This document shows, piece after piece, positions 27,891 to 36,538 of a stretch of DNA of 64,000 bases. Where the stretch lies: assembly GCA_900317325.1 (NCBI GenBank), contig ONGE01000013.1, forward strand, positions 28,136 to 92,135, read 5' to 3'. This stretch comes from an uncultured Prevotellaceae bacterium. GTDB lineage: Bacteria; Bacteroidota; Bacteroidia; Bacteroidales; Muribaculaceae. The notes under the pieces are model-generated. The model worked only from the letters and a program-made list of their open reading frames with translations, did no database searches and had not been told where the DNA came from. A program made the translations under genes and the position numbers. Numbering within the stretch: the stretch's first letter is position 1; each line of letters opens with the position of its first letter.

Positions 27891-28850
27891 ATGGACTACA
27901 GCAGGGTAATTGACCGACTCATTGCCAGGCAACTGCGTGACTGGGACTTGGCCGGCGCCAACTATGCGGCGCTGGCGGGTACCGTGACGCGCACGCTGCA
28001 ACTGGGTGAGGCATCCGTTACATTGCAATTCAATCCCGAGCGGCGGCGCTCATCGACTGCCGCCCTCGACAAGCATTCGCTGGCGCGTCGCCAGTGCTTC
28101 CTGTGCCGGGAGAACCAACCCGCCAAGCAGAAGGCCGTGCTGTGGGGTGACCATTACAAGATTCAGGTCAATCCTTATCCCATCTTCAAGCGCCACCTCA
28201 CGATTGCCGACCTGCACCATGAGCCGCAGCGCATTGCTGACAGGGTAGGGGATATGTTGTCACTGGCCAAGACCCTGCCCGAATTTGTGGTCTTCTACAA
28301 CGGGCCGCAGTGCGGTGCTTCGGCCCCCGACCACGCCCACTTCCAGGCGGGCGCCAAGGGCGAGATGCCGTTGCCCGACGAGGTGGCCCATGCCACGACC
28401 CATCTGATGGCCGACGGTGATGAGGGTTTCATCGGTTACGTGGATTCGTTGGGACGCAGCCTTTTCACTATCGAGACTACGACCCAACGCACAGCCGTGC
28501 GCTATGCCCTGCGTCTGCTTGACCAACTCCCCGTCCCCGAGGGCGCCGACGAGCCGATGATCAATGCCTTGTGCTGGTGGAACAGGACCAATCGTCTGTG
28601 GAACTTGGTCATTTTTCCGCGACGCAAGCACCGTCCTGCCTGCTACGGCGAGGGAGAGGGCCGTTTGTTGCTCAGCCCCGGAGCTGTCGATATGGGTGGC
28701 TTGTGGGCCGTTCCCGAGCGCCAGGACTTTGATGCCCTCACGCCCGAGATCATCCGTGCCCTCTACAACGAGTTGTGCATGAGCCGTCAGGAACTGCTTC
28801 CTGTCATCAACAACTATAACCAGCATTGGGAAGACCTGCAACCGTTTTAG
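27891..28850 (+). CDS. DUF4922 protein, HIT/GalT-like nucleotidyl phosphorylase
   Basis: 319 residues, no export signal. It carries a C69-FL-C72 pair like the zinc site of galactose-1-phosphate uridylyltransferases and an H148-A-H150-F-Q152 motif matching the HxHxQ signature of GalT, Ap4A phosphorylase and GDP-L-galactose phosphorylase, with H150 the likely nucleophile. The segment YKIQVNPYPIFKRHLTIADLHHEPQ fits the substrate-binding strand of that superfamily. The reaction would be transfer or phosphorolysis of a nucleotide-linked substrate. The substrate is unknown; the neighbours (glycosyltransferase before, SpoIID-like after, 73-base gap) make a sugar nucleotide likely. Confidence 0.72.
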   Translation: MDYSRVIDRLIARQLRDWDLAGANYAALAGTVTRTLQLGEASVTLQFNPERRRSSTAALDKHSLARRQCFLCRENQPAKQKAVLWGDHYKIQVNPYPIFKRHLTIADLHHEPQRIADRVGDMLSLAKTLPEFVVFYNGPQCGASAPDHAHFQAGAKGEMPLPDEVAHATTHLMADGDEGFIGYVDSLGRSLFTIETTTQRTAVRYALRLLDQLPVPEGADEPMINALCWWNRTNRLWNLVIFPRRKHRPACYGEGEGRLLLSPGAVDMGGLWAVPERQDFDALTPEIIRALYNELCMSRQELLPVINNYNQHWEDLQPF

Positions 28851-28923
28851 TCCAATTACGCATTTTTCGCAATTGGAAGTTTAGAGCTTAGGGTTTAGAA
28901 TTTTTAAGAAAGAAATTATCAAT

Positions 28924-30258
28924 ATGGACGAGAAACAAATACCGCAAGTGAGGGTGGGCATCATGAACGAGCCTGAGATTGACTTTGTGCTCAATGGTGA
29001 CTACCGCGTGAATGGCATTACCTGCAGCGGCGCTCACTCGGCTCGCTGTGTCGATGGACAGGTGGAGTGGGGTGGCAACCGCTACAGTGAGCTGTTCTTT
29101 GAGCCTGTTGATGCCGAGAAAGCCTCTTTCACGTTGAAGGCAGTGACCATCGGCGTGAGTTTCCACTGGAAACGTCAGGAGGACCAGACCTTTAAGGGCG
29201 CCTTGCACCTTATCGTCGAGGACGGCAAACTGACACCCGTCAATGTGTTGAGCGTCGAGGATTACCTGCTGAGCGTCATCTCCAGCGAGATGAGCGCCCA
29301 TGCTTCGCTCGAACTCTTGAAGGCCCATGCCGTCATCTCGCGCAGTTGGCTGTTGGCACAGATCCATACCGAGGAGACCGTCAAGCCGGTCGATCGCGAC
29401 CCTGACGCTCCCGGTGAGATGATGGATACCCCCGAGGAGCAGGTCAAGTGGTGGGACCGCGACGACCACGTGAACTTTGACGTGTGTGCCGACGACCACT
29501 GCCAGCGCTACCAGGGCATCACCCGCGCCACGACCCAGAAAGTGGAGCAGGCCATCCATGCCACTTGGGGCCAGGTGCTGATGCACGGCGGTGCGCTGTG
29601 CGACGCCCGTTTCTCCAAATCCTGCGGCGGTGTGATGGAGGAGTTCGAAAACTGCTGGGAACCGCATCATCACGATTACCTGGAGGCGCGCCGTGACGGC
29701 GAGAACGAGGAGGATTTCCCCGATCTGACCCGTGAGGACAACGCTGCCGAGTGGATCCTGTCGGCTCCCAGTGCCTTCTGCAACACCACCGACCCCGAGA
29801 TCCTGTCCCAAGTCCTCAACGACTATGACCAGGAGACCAAGGACTTCTACCGCTGGAAGGTGGAATACACCCAAGACGAGCTTGCCGCGCTCATCAAGGA
29901 GCGCACGGGCATCGACTACGGCCGCATCCGCGACCTGCAGCCCGTGGCGCGCGGCACCAGCGGCCGTCTGTACCGCATGCGCATCGTCGGCGAGAAGTGT
30001 GAGCGCATCATCGGCAAGGAACTCACTATCCGCTATGCCCTGTCACCCTCGTGCTTGTACAGTTCGGCCTTTGTCGTCGAGAAGCACGACAAGGACGAGG
30101 AAGGCTATCCCGCCAAGTTCGTCCTGCGTGGCGCAGGGTGGGGCCATGGCGTTGGCCTGTGCCAGATCGGTGCTGCTGTCATGGGCGCCAAGGGTTACGA
30201 CTACAAGCAGATCCTGCTGCACTACTTCGTGGGCGCCAGCATCGAGAAACGCTACTAA
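28924..30258 (+). CDS. SpoIID/LytB-type lytic transglycosylase without export signal
   Basis: 444 residues. The SpoIID core is clear: VEDYLLSVISSEMSAHASLELLKAHAVISRSWLL contains the conserved catalytic Glu (E122), FSKSCGGVMEEFENCWE resembles the SGG/Cys region, and GAGWGHGVGLCQIGA (H408 region) is the family's C-terminal signature. The SpoIID family cuts glycan strands stripped of peptides. SpoIID itself is membrane-anchored and acts outside the cytoplasm, yet this protein starts MDEKQIPQVRVGIM with no signal peptide, lipobox or helix. It would therefore stay in the cytoplasm unless exported by an unknown route. ampG begins 48 bases later, which suggests work on imported glycan fragments. Confidence 0.82.
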   Translation: MDEKQIPQVRVGIMNEPEIDFVLNGDYRVNGITCSGAHSARCVDGQVEWGGNRYSELFFEPVDAEKASFTLKAVTIGVSFHWKRQEDQTFKGALHLIVEDGKLTPVNVLSVEDYLLSVISSEMSAHASLELLKAHAVISRSWLLAQIHTEETVKPVDRDPDAPGEMMDTPEEQVKWWDRDDHVNFDVCADDHCQRYQGITRATTQKVEQAIHATWGQVLMHGGALCDARFSKSCGGVMEEFENCWEPHHHDYLEARRDGENEEDFPDLTREDNAAEWILSAPSAFCNTTDPEILSQVLNDYDQETKDFYRWKVEYTQDELAALIKERTGIDYGRIRDLQPVARGTSGRLYRMRIVGEKCERIIGKELTIRYALSPSCLYSSAFVVEKHDKDEEGYPAKFVLRGAGWGHGVGLCQIGAAVMGAKGYDYKQILLHYFVGASIEKRY

Positions 30259-30306
30259 CAACCCTAAAGACCTATAGAATAATAACAATTAACAAGATAT
30301 AAAGAT

Positions 30307-31650
30307 ATGAAAGAAAGTCCGGTTCAAGAGGCGAAGAAACGCTCGCCATGGTTGTGGATTCCGACGCTCTATTTTGCCGAGGGTATCCCTTACTTCGTCG
30401 TGAACAACATTTCGGTGCTGATGCTTGCCAAGATGGGTGTTCCTAACGGACAGATGGCGCTCTTCACCAGTTTGCTCTACCTGCCGTGGACCATCAAGCC
30501 CTTCTGGAGCCCGTTTGTTGACATTATCCGCACCAAGCGGTGGTGGACCATCTCGATGCAGGTGCTCATGAGCATCGCGTTTATCCTGCTCACGCTGACG
30601 ATGCCCAAACCCGACGCGGCAACCATCGCATCGGGGCAGACGCCCATCAGCATGTTCACCATTACGCTCATCTTGTTCGTGATCACAGCCTTTGCCAGCG
30701 CAACACATGACATCGCTGCCGACGGCTTCTACATGCTGGCATTGCGCCAGAACGAGCAGGCCGCCTTTGTGGGCATCCGCAGCACGTTCTACCGTCTATC
30801 GTCAATCTTCGGCCAGGGTGTTCTGGTCGCCATCGCTGGTGCCATCGAGCTGAAGAATGGCAATATTCCCATGTCATGGACAATCACGATGGCTGTTGCC
30901 GCAGTGCTGTTCAGTGTCGTCACACTGTATCACACTTTTGCCATCCCACGGGTGAAAAGCGATGCCTCAACCCTCAAGGATGAGAAGCCCACGGTGGGTG
31001 CAATCTTCAAGGAGTTTGGCCGCACTTTTCTGACATATTTCACCAAGCCTTATGTCTGGCTGGCCATTGTCTTCATGCTGCTCTATCGCTTGCCCGAGGC
31101 TTTCCTGATCAAGATGTGTACCCCCTTCCTGGTCGCCAGCAAGGATGTCGGCGGACTGGGGCTCTCAACGGCCGAGGTGGGCATCGTCTATGGCACTATC
31201 GGTGTGCTGGCGCTGACCATCGGTGGTATCCTGGGTGGCTTGTTTGCCGCTAAGGTGGGCTTGAAGAAGTCCTTGTGGTGGATGGCGGCCTGCATGACGT
31301 TGCCTTGCGCCACGTTCGTCTACCTGGCTGTCGGACAACCGACTAACCTTGTTGCCATCTCGGTTGCCATTGCTATCGAGCAATTCGGTTACGGTTTCGG
31401 CTTCACGGCTTACATGTTGTACATGATGTACTTCAGCGAGGGTGAGTTCAAGACGTCGCATTATGCCATCTGCACCGCCTTCATGGCCTTGAGTATGATG
31501 ATTCCGGGCATGTTTGCTGGCTATATCCAGGAAGCCATTGGCTACGCCAACTTCTTCTGGATGGTTATGGTCTGCTGCATCGCCACCCTGGTTGTGACCT
31601 ACATGGTCGATCGCCGCATCGACCCCAACTACGGCAAAAAGAACGACTAA
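30307..31650 (+). CDS. ampG: AmpG-like muropeptide permease (MFS)
   Basis: 447-residue inner-membrane transporter of the major facilitator superfamily, with about 12 helices. The start PWLWIPTLYFAEGIPYFVVNNISVLMLAKMGVPN and the segment SATHDIAADGFYMLAL are typical of AmpG-type permeases of Bacteroidales. Known AmpG proteins import anhydromuropeptides from the periplasm. It sits between the SpoIID-like gene and namZ, consistent with peptidoglycan salvage. Exact substrate (disaccharide, anhydro form, with or without peptide) cannot be read from the sequence. Confidence 0.85.
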   Translation: MKESPVQEAKKRSPWLWIPTLYFAEGIPYFVVNNISVLMLAKMGVPNGQMALFTSLLYLPWTIKPFWSPFVDIIRTKRWWTISMQVLMSIAFILLTLTMPKPDAATIASGQTPISMFTITLILFVITAFASATHDIAADGFYMLALRQNEQAAFVGIRSTFYRLSSIFGQGVLVAIAGAIELKNGNIPMSWTITMAVAAVLFSVVTLYHTFAIPRVKSDASTLKDEKPTVGAIFKEFGRTFLTYFTKPYVWLAIVFMLLYRLPEAFLIKMCTPFLVASKDVGGLGLSTAEVGIVYGTIGVLALTIGGILGGLFAAKVGLKKSLWWMAACMTLPCATFVYLAVGQPTNLVAISVAIAIEQFGYGFGFTAYMLYMMYFSEGEFKTSHYAICTAFMALSMMIPGMFAGYIQEAIGYANFFWMVMVCCIATLVVTYMVDRRIDPNYGKKND

Positions 31651-31664
31651 CCCATATTTTTTAA

Positions 31665-31691
31665 CTACGAATTTTTCTGATATTTCTGATT
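31665..31691. repeat. Left inverted-repeat flank of the GxxExxY cassette
   Basis: 27 bases whose reverse complement matches 32104-32130 at 23 positions. The repeat lies just after ampG and ends 5 bases before the GxxExxY start codon. Confidence 0.7.
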
Positions 31692-31696
31692 TTGAT

Positions 31697-32098
31697 ATGG
31701 AAAGGTTCTTATATGAAAAAGAGTCATATGCAATCAGGGGATGCTTGATGAGCGTTTTCAATGAACTGGGTTCGGGTTTTCTTGAGAAAGTATATCAAGA
31801 AGCCCTTGAAAGAGAGTTTATTGAAAACGAAATTCCCTATGAGCGAGAAGCTCCACTCAGAATCATGTATAAAGGTCTTCCACTTCGGCAGGAATATTTT
31901 GCGGATTTCATCTGCTATGACAAAATTATCGTAGAATTAAAGGCCGTTACTGAATTAACAGAAGTGCATTCAGCACAAGTTTTTAATTATCTGAAGGCTA
32001 CGGGTTTTGATTTAGCTATTCTCGTGAATTTTGGAGAGAAGCAATTAAAGATTGAACGTCTTTTCAATTTCATGAAGAAAAGACAGATTCAACAATGA
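31697..32098 (+). CDS. GxxExxY protein (PD-(D/E)XK nuclease-like)
   Basis: 133 residues, small soluble protein. The name-giving motif is present as G27-FL-E30-KV-Y33. D70 (YFADFICYD) with E80-L-K82 (IIVELKAV) fits the D...ExK active site of the PD-(D/E)XK nuclease fold. The biological role of the family is not established. The gene is AT-rich compared with ampG and namZ, is bracketed by inverted repeats, and breaks an otherwise logical wall-recycling gene order. It therefore looks like an inserted unit rather than a member of the pathway. Confidence 0.82.
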   Translation: MERFLYEKESYAIRGCLMSVFNELGSGFLEKVYQEALEREFIENEIPYEREAPLRIMYKGLPLRQEYFADFICYDKIIVELKAVTELTEVHSAQVFNYLKATGFDLAILVNFGEKQLKIERLFNFMKKRQIQQ

Positions 32099-32103
32099 TT
32101 AAT

Positions 32104-32130
32104 AATCAGAAAAATCAGATTAATCCGTAG
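32104..32130. repeat. Right inverted-repeat flank of the GxxExxY cassette
   Basis: Reverse-complement partner of 31665-31691 (23 of 27 positions). It starts 5 bases after the stop codon of the GxxExxY gene; together the flanks bound a unit of 466 bases. Confidence 0.7.
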
Positions 32131-32150
32131 TTTAATAAATAATCAGTTGT

Positions 32151-33497
32151 ATGAAGAAGATATTGTTTATAGTAGCGTGTGTGATAGTGGCGGTGACGGC
32201 AGGTGCTGTTGTCAAGCCGGGTGTTGAAGTGCTGCGTGACGGCGGTTTCGCCCAACTGCAGGGCAAGCGCGTGGGACTGGTGACCAATCCCAGCGGCATC
32301 GACAACAACCTCAAGAGCACCGTCGACATCCTCAACGAGGCGCCCGGCGTGAAGCTCGTGGCGCTGTTCGGTCCTGAGCACGGCGTGCGCGGCAATGCCC
32401 ATGCGGGAGACGCCGTGGGCGATGCTGTGGATCCGCTGACGGGCATCAAGATGTATTCGCTGTTCGGCAAGACACATGAGCCGACGGCCGAGATGCTCAA
32501 GGACATTGATGTCCTGGTCTATGACATCCAGGACGTGGGTTGCCGCAGTTACACCTTCTATGCCACGATGGGCGTGTGCATGGAGGCATGTGCCAAGTAC
32601 GACACCGAGTTCATGGTACTTGACCGTCCCAATCCGCTGGGAGGCAACAAGGTTGAGGGTAACCTCGTCGAGGACGGCTACTTCTCCTTTGTGAGCAAGT
32701 ATTCCATCCCCTATATCTACGGTCTCACACCCGGCGAACTGGCCAAGTTCCTCAACGGGGAGGGCATCATCGCCGAGCGTTCCAAAACAGGCCATGGCTG
32801 CAAACTCACCGTCATCCCCATGGAAGGCTGGAACCGTGACATGAAGTTCCGCGACACGGGTATGCCTTGGGTAGCCCCCTCGCCTCAGATTCCCACGCCC
32901 GAGAGTGCCTTCTTCTACCCCGTATCGGGTATTCTGGGCGAGTTGTACATCTTCAACACCGGCATCGGCTACACGCTCCCGTTCCAGACCTTTGCTGCAT
33001 CATGGATCAATGCCGACTCGCTGGCGATGCGCATGAATGCGCTCAACCTGCCGGGCATGAAATTCCGTCCCATCAACTACAAACCGTTCTTCGCCCTGAG
33101 CGTGGCAGTGGACAAGTCGCTGCAGGAAGTGCACGGCGTGCAGACCTACATTACCGACCTTGATGCTGCCGACCTATGCCTGACGCAGTTCTATTTCCTT
33201 CAGGTCATCCACGAGATGTATCCTGATGTGGAACTGTTTGAACAGAACCCCAAGCGCTATGCCATGTTTGATAAGGTGTGCGGCAGCAAGGAAATCCGCG
33301 AGCGCTTCATCAAGCGCTACAAGGTAGCCGATATCGCCGACTATTGGAACAAGGATGCCGCCGACTTCGTCAAGCGCTGCCACAAGTATTACATCTACAA
33401 GCCCGCTTTGAAGGATAAGATGCGCATCAATACACTTCCCGCAAAAAAGAAAATGGGACAAATGAAAGGTTCTGTCGTCTCAAAAGATAAAGATTGA
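32151..33497 (+). CDS. namZ: Exo-beta-N-acetylmuramidase NamZ (DUF1343, GH171)
   Basis: 448 residues with a signal peptide (about 1-19). The DUF1343 family is recognised by GLVTNPSGID, LFGPEHGVRG, VYDIQDVGCRSYTFY, VLDRPNPLGG and IPYIYGLTPGELAKF, which run in the family order. NamZ enzymes release MurNAc from the non-reducing end of peptidoglycan fragments. That fits the three genes directly downstream, which would import, phosphorylate and cleave MurNAc. The stop is 5 bases before the next start. The C-terminus is basic (LPAKKKMGQMKG...), a little longer than needed. Confidence 0.88.
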   Translation: MKKILFIVACVIVAVTAGAVVKPGVEVLRDGGFAQLQGKRVGLVTNPSGIDNNLKSTVDILNEAPGVKLVALFGPEHGVRGNAHAGDAVGDAVDPLTGIKMYSLFGKTHEPTAEMLKDIDVLVYDIQDVGCRSYTFYATMGVCMEACAKYDTEFMVLDRPNPLGGNKVEGNLVEDGYFSFVSKYSIPYIYGLTPGELAKFLNGEGIIAERSKTGHGCKLTVIPMEGWNRDMKFRDTGMPWVAPSPQIPTPESAFFYPVSGILGELYIFNTGIGYTLPFQTFAASWINADSLAMRMNALNLPGMKFRPINYKPFFALSVAVDKSLQEVHGVQTYITDLDAADLCLTQFYFLQVIHEMYPDVELFEQNPKRYAMFDKVCGSKEIRERFIKRYKVADIADYWNKDAADFVKRCHKYYIYKPALKDKMRINTLPAKKKMGQMKGSVVSKDKD

Positions 33498-33502
33498 GAA
33501 TT

Positions 33503-34663
33503 ATGGGTAAAGAGAATAAACGATTACTGTCGCTCGACATCCTGCGAGGTATCACCATCGCGGGAATGCTGCTGGTGAATAATCCGGGCACGTGGAGTTA
33601 CATCTATAAGCCTCTGGAGCATGCCGACTGGATTGGCTTGTCGCCGACCGACCTGGTGTTCCCGTTCTTTGTCTTCTGCATGGGAGTGTCGATGGCTTTC
33701 TCGCTGAAGAAGTTCAATTACAAGATGTCGGGCCCGCTGATGTGGAAGATCCTGCGTCGTGCAGTCATTCTGTTCCTCATCGGTTGGGTGGTGCAGTGGT
33801 TCGGGCACTTGGTGCGTGGCCTGTGCAAGGGTGACCCCTTCAGCGAGGCGGTGAACAACCTGGAAACGTTGCGTTACCTGGGTGTGTTCCAGCGCTTGGC
33901 GCTGACCTATTTATTCGGGTCGCTGTGTGTTGTGCTGTTCAAGCGCAAGTTCATCCCGTGGCTGGTGGGCATCATCCTGGTGGTCTATGCCCTGATATTG
34001 GGCTTCGGCCACGGCTATGACTTCTCGCTCGAGAACATCATCGCCCAAATCGACAACAGCGTGCTGGGCACCAACCACATGTATCACGAGTGGGCCTATG
34101 GCGAGCAGCTCTCGTTCGACCCCGAGGGCATCTTGAGCACCTTGCCGTGCATTGCCCACGTGCTCATCGGCTATCTGGTGGGTCGCATGATCCTCAGTGT
34201 TCACAACAACAGCGAACGCGTGACCACGATGCTGCTGTGGGGCGTGATGCTGGTGCTGGGCGGCTGGTTGCTGCAATACGGCATCCCCTGCGGCAAGAAG
34301 ATGTGGTCATCGACGTTTGTGATGATCACCTGCGGCATGGCAATGTGCATCCAGGCGTTGCTAATCCACTTTGTTGATATCAAGGGACATAAGGGCGCTT
34401 GGACTCGTTTCTTCGAGTCGTTCGGTGTGAACCCGCTGGCGCTGTACGTTATCGGCACTGTGCTGGCCATCTTGTTCGGTGCCATCCCTGTGGGTCACGA
34501 TGCCGATGGCGGCAATATCTCCATCCACAGTGCAGTTTACAACTTCTTCACGACCTTCTGCAACGAGTACACGGCCTCGGCACTGTATGCCATCTGCTTT
34601 GTGCTGCTCAACTGGGTTATCGGCCACGTGCTTTACAGGAAGAAGATTTATATTAAGATATAG
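33503..34663 (+). CDS. DUF5009 multi-pass membrane protein, probable MurNAc transporter (MurT-like) or acetyltransferase
   Basis: 386 residues with about 10-11 membrane helices. The start KENKRLLSLDILRGITIAGMLLVNNPG and the phrase SPTDLVFPFFVFCMGVSMAFSL mark the HGSNAT/NagX family (DUF5009). Relatives are annotated as transmembrane glucosamine N-acetyltransferases. The gene order membrane protein - kinase - MurQ equals the murT-murK-murQ arrangement described for MurNAc use in Tannerella forsythia, so MurNAc uptake is the favoured role here; whether MurT is of this family I could not check. I chose the ATG at 33503 over the TTG at 33494, which overlaps the namZ stop. Confidence 0.72.
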   Translation: MGKENKRLLSLDILRGITIAGMLLVNNPGTWSYIYKPLEHADWIGLSPTDLVFPFFVFCMGVSMAFSLKKFNYKMSGPLMWKILRRAVILFLIGWVVQWFGHLVRGLCKGDPFSEAVNNLETLRYLGVFQRLALTYLFGSLCVVLFKRKFIPWLVGIILVVYALILGFGHGYDFSLENIIAQIDNSVLGTNHMYHEWAYGEQLSFDPEGILSTLPCIAHVLIGYLVGRMILSVHNNSERVTTMLLWGVMLVLGGWLLQYGIPCGKKMWSSTFVMITCGMAMCIQALLIHFVDIKGHKGAWTRFFESFGVNPLALYVIGTVLAILFGAIPVGHDADGGNISIHSAVYNFFTTFCNEYTASALYAICFVLLNWVIGHVLYRKKIYIKI

Positions 34664-34665
34664 TT

Positions 34666-34689
34666 CCTATAGTATCTATAGTGCCTATA
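34666..34689. repeat. Dispersed CTATAG-type intergenic repeat, copy 2
   Basis: Matches 18431-18454 at 22 of 24 positions and lies directly after the DUF5009 stop codon. Confidence 0.6.
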
Positions 34690-34733
34690 TTTACTGTAGT
34701 TGAGATGATTAATAATTTAAAAACCAATATATT

Positions 34734-35585
34734 ATGATGATTCTTATTGCTGACTGCGGCTCCACCAAGATCAACTGGACGCTGCTTAACGGAAAAGAGA
34801 AGGTGGCGCAGATCTTCACCACTGGCATGAATGCCCTGCTGCTCACCGAGGAGGAAATGAAGGAGCAGATCAAGCATGAGCTGATGCCCCACTTGACCAA
34901 CTACAAGGTTGACGAGATCCACTACTATGGCGCTGGCATCATCTCGGACGAGATCAAGCAGCAGGTGGTGAACGCCCTGCGTGCCAACTTGCCCAGTGCG
35001 GGCAAGGTGGAGGTGGCTAGCGACTTGCTGGCTGCCGCGCGTGCCGTGTGCGGTCGTGAGCCCGGTATCGCCTGTATCATGGGCACAGGCAGCAACTCGT
35101 GCTACTACGACGGCGAGAAGGTGGTGATGAACGTGTCGCCGCTGGGCTACATCCTGGGTGACGAGGGCAGTGGTGCCGTGCTGGGCAAACTGCTCGTGGG
35201 CGATGTGCTCAAGAAACAGCTGCCCGAGTACCTGTGTGAGAAGTTCATGAAGGAGTATAACCTGGACTACACGACCATTATCACGTCGGTGTATCGCAAG
35301 CCTGCCGCCAACCGCTTCCTGGCTCAGTTCGCTCCCTTCCTGGAACACAACATCGACGAGCCGGCCATCCACAACATTGTGCTGAAGTCGTTCACCGACT
35401 TCTTTACCCGCAATGTGGCCAGTTACCCCGGTTACAAGGAATTGCCGTGCAACTTCGTGGGGTCGATCGCGTTCTTCGAGAAGAAGGTGCTTCAGGAGGC
35501 TGCCGACGCCCTGGGCATCACCATCGGCACCATCATCAAGGACCCGATGGAGGGCTTGGTGAAGTACCACTCGACCGAGGCGTGA
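34734..35585 (+). CDS. murK: N-acetylmuramic acid (or GlcNAc) kinase, BadF type
   Basis: 283-residue cytoplasmic ASKHA kinase. The phosphate-1 motif ILIADCGSTKINW with D7 is intact, and CIMGTGSNSCYYDG and LGDEGSGAVLGK supply the nucleotide and sugar sites. Placement between the DUF5009 membrane protein and murQ makes MurNAc the likely substrate, giving MurNAc-6-phosphate for the etherase. GlcNAc kinase activity is the alternative, since the family covers both. It is a paralogue of the 19388 protein, whose first motif is altered. Confidence 0.82.
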   Translation: MMILIADCGSTKINWTLLNGKEKVAQIFTTGMNALLLTEEEMKEQIKHELMPHLTNYKVDEIHYYGAGIISDEIKQQVVNALRANLPSAGKVEVASDLLAAARAVCGREPGIACIMGTGSNSCYYDGEKVVMNVSPLGYILGDEGSGAVLGKLLVGDVLKKQLPEYLCEKFMKEYNLDYTTIITSVYRKPAANRFLAQFAPFLEHNIDEPAIHNIVLKSFTDFFTRNVASYPGYKELPCNFVGSIAFFEKKVLQEAADALGITIGTIIKDPMEGLVKYHSTEA

Positions 35586-35675
35586 GCGGGACGCTTGGCC
35601 CATCCGAGGCGTTGCCTCAAAAAAATATCATGCCGATAGGCATGGCTGATGTTGAATATAAAAACAGAATTGATT

Positions 35676-36491
35676 ATGGCTTTTGTGAAAATCAGCGAAC
35701 AAGAGTCGCTATATGATAACCTGGAGAAGAAATCGGTGCATGAACTGCTTACCGAGATGAACCAGGAGGACCATAAGGTGGCCGATGCGGTGCAAAAGGC
35801 GATTCCGCAAATCGAGAAGCTTGTCAAGGGCATTGTCGAGCGTATGAAAAAGGGCGGCCGCATCTTCTACATGGGTGCGGGCACCAGCGGGCGCCTGGGC
35901 GTGCTTGATGCCAGTGAGATACCGCCCACCTTCGGCATGTCGCCGGGGTGGATCATCGGAATCATCGCCGGTGGCGACACGGCCCTGCGCAATGCTGTCG
36001 AGAATGCCGAGGACGATACCACCCAGGGTTGGAAAGACTTGCAGGAGTACAAGGTGACACCGCTCGACACGGTCATCGGCATCGCGGCCTCGGGGACAAC
36101 GCCCTATGTCATCGGCGCCCTGCGCGACGCACGTGCCAATGGTTGCCTGACCGCCGCCATCACCAGCAATCCTGACGCTCCGGTGAGCGAGGCGGCCGAG
36201 ATTCCCATCGAGATGATTGTGGGTCCGGAGTATGTCACCGGCAGCTCACGCATGAAGAGTGGAACGGGTCAGAAACTCATCTGTAACATGATCTCGACTA
36301 GCGTGATGATTCAGATGGGCCGCGTCAAGGGTAACAAGATGGTGAACATGCAGCTCACCAACCAGAAGCTTGTGGACCGTGGCACCCGCTGGCTTGTCGA
36401 GGAACTGAAACTGCCCTACGACGAGGCAAAGCGCCTGTTGCTGCTTCACGGCTCGGTCAAGAGAGCTATCGATGCTTATCGCGGCGAGTAA
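35676..36491 (+). CDS. murQ: N-acetylmuramic acid 6-phosphate etherase
   Basis: 271-residue cytoplasmic lyase that splits MurNAc-6-phosphate into GlcNAc-6-phosphate and D-lactate. The SIS-domain signature GRIFYMGAGTSGRLGVLDASE and the MurQ motif GPEYVTGSSRMKSGTGQK are both present. I start at the ATG at 35676 (MAFVKISEQ), which matches family N-termini; an in-frame ATG at 35649 would add nine residues. The protein is a little shorter than the 298-residue E. coli enzyme, as its C-terminus ends soon after the KRLLLLHGSVKRAIDAY helix. It directly follows the kinase. Confidence 0.93.
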   Translation: MAFVKISEQESLYDNLEKKSVHELLTEMNQEDHKVADAVQKAIPQIEKLVKGIVERMKKGGRIFYMGAGTSGRLGVLDASEIPPTFGMSPGWIIGIIAGGDTALRNAVENAEDDTTQGWKDLQEYKVTPLDTVIGIAASGTTPYVIGALRDARANGCLTAAITSNPDAPVSEAAEIPIEMIVGPEYVTGSSRMKSGTGQKLICNMISTSVMIQMGRVKGNKMVNMQLTNQKLVDRGTRWLVEELKLPYDEAKRLLLLHGSVKRAIDAYRGE

Positions 36492-36538
36492 ATTTCATGC
36501 ATGGTGCGAGGCTATCGCACCGCAGTAAACCAATAATA

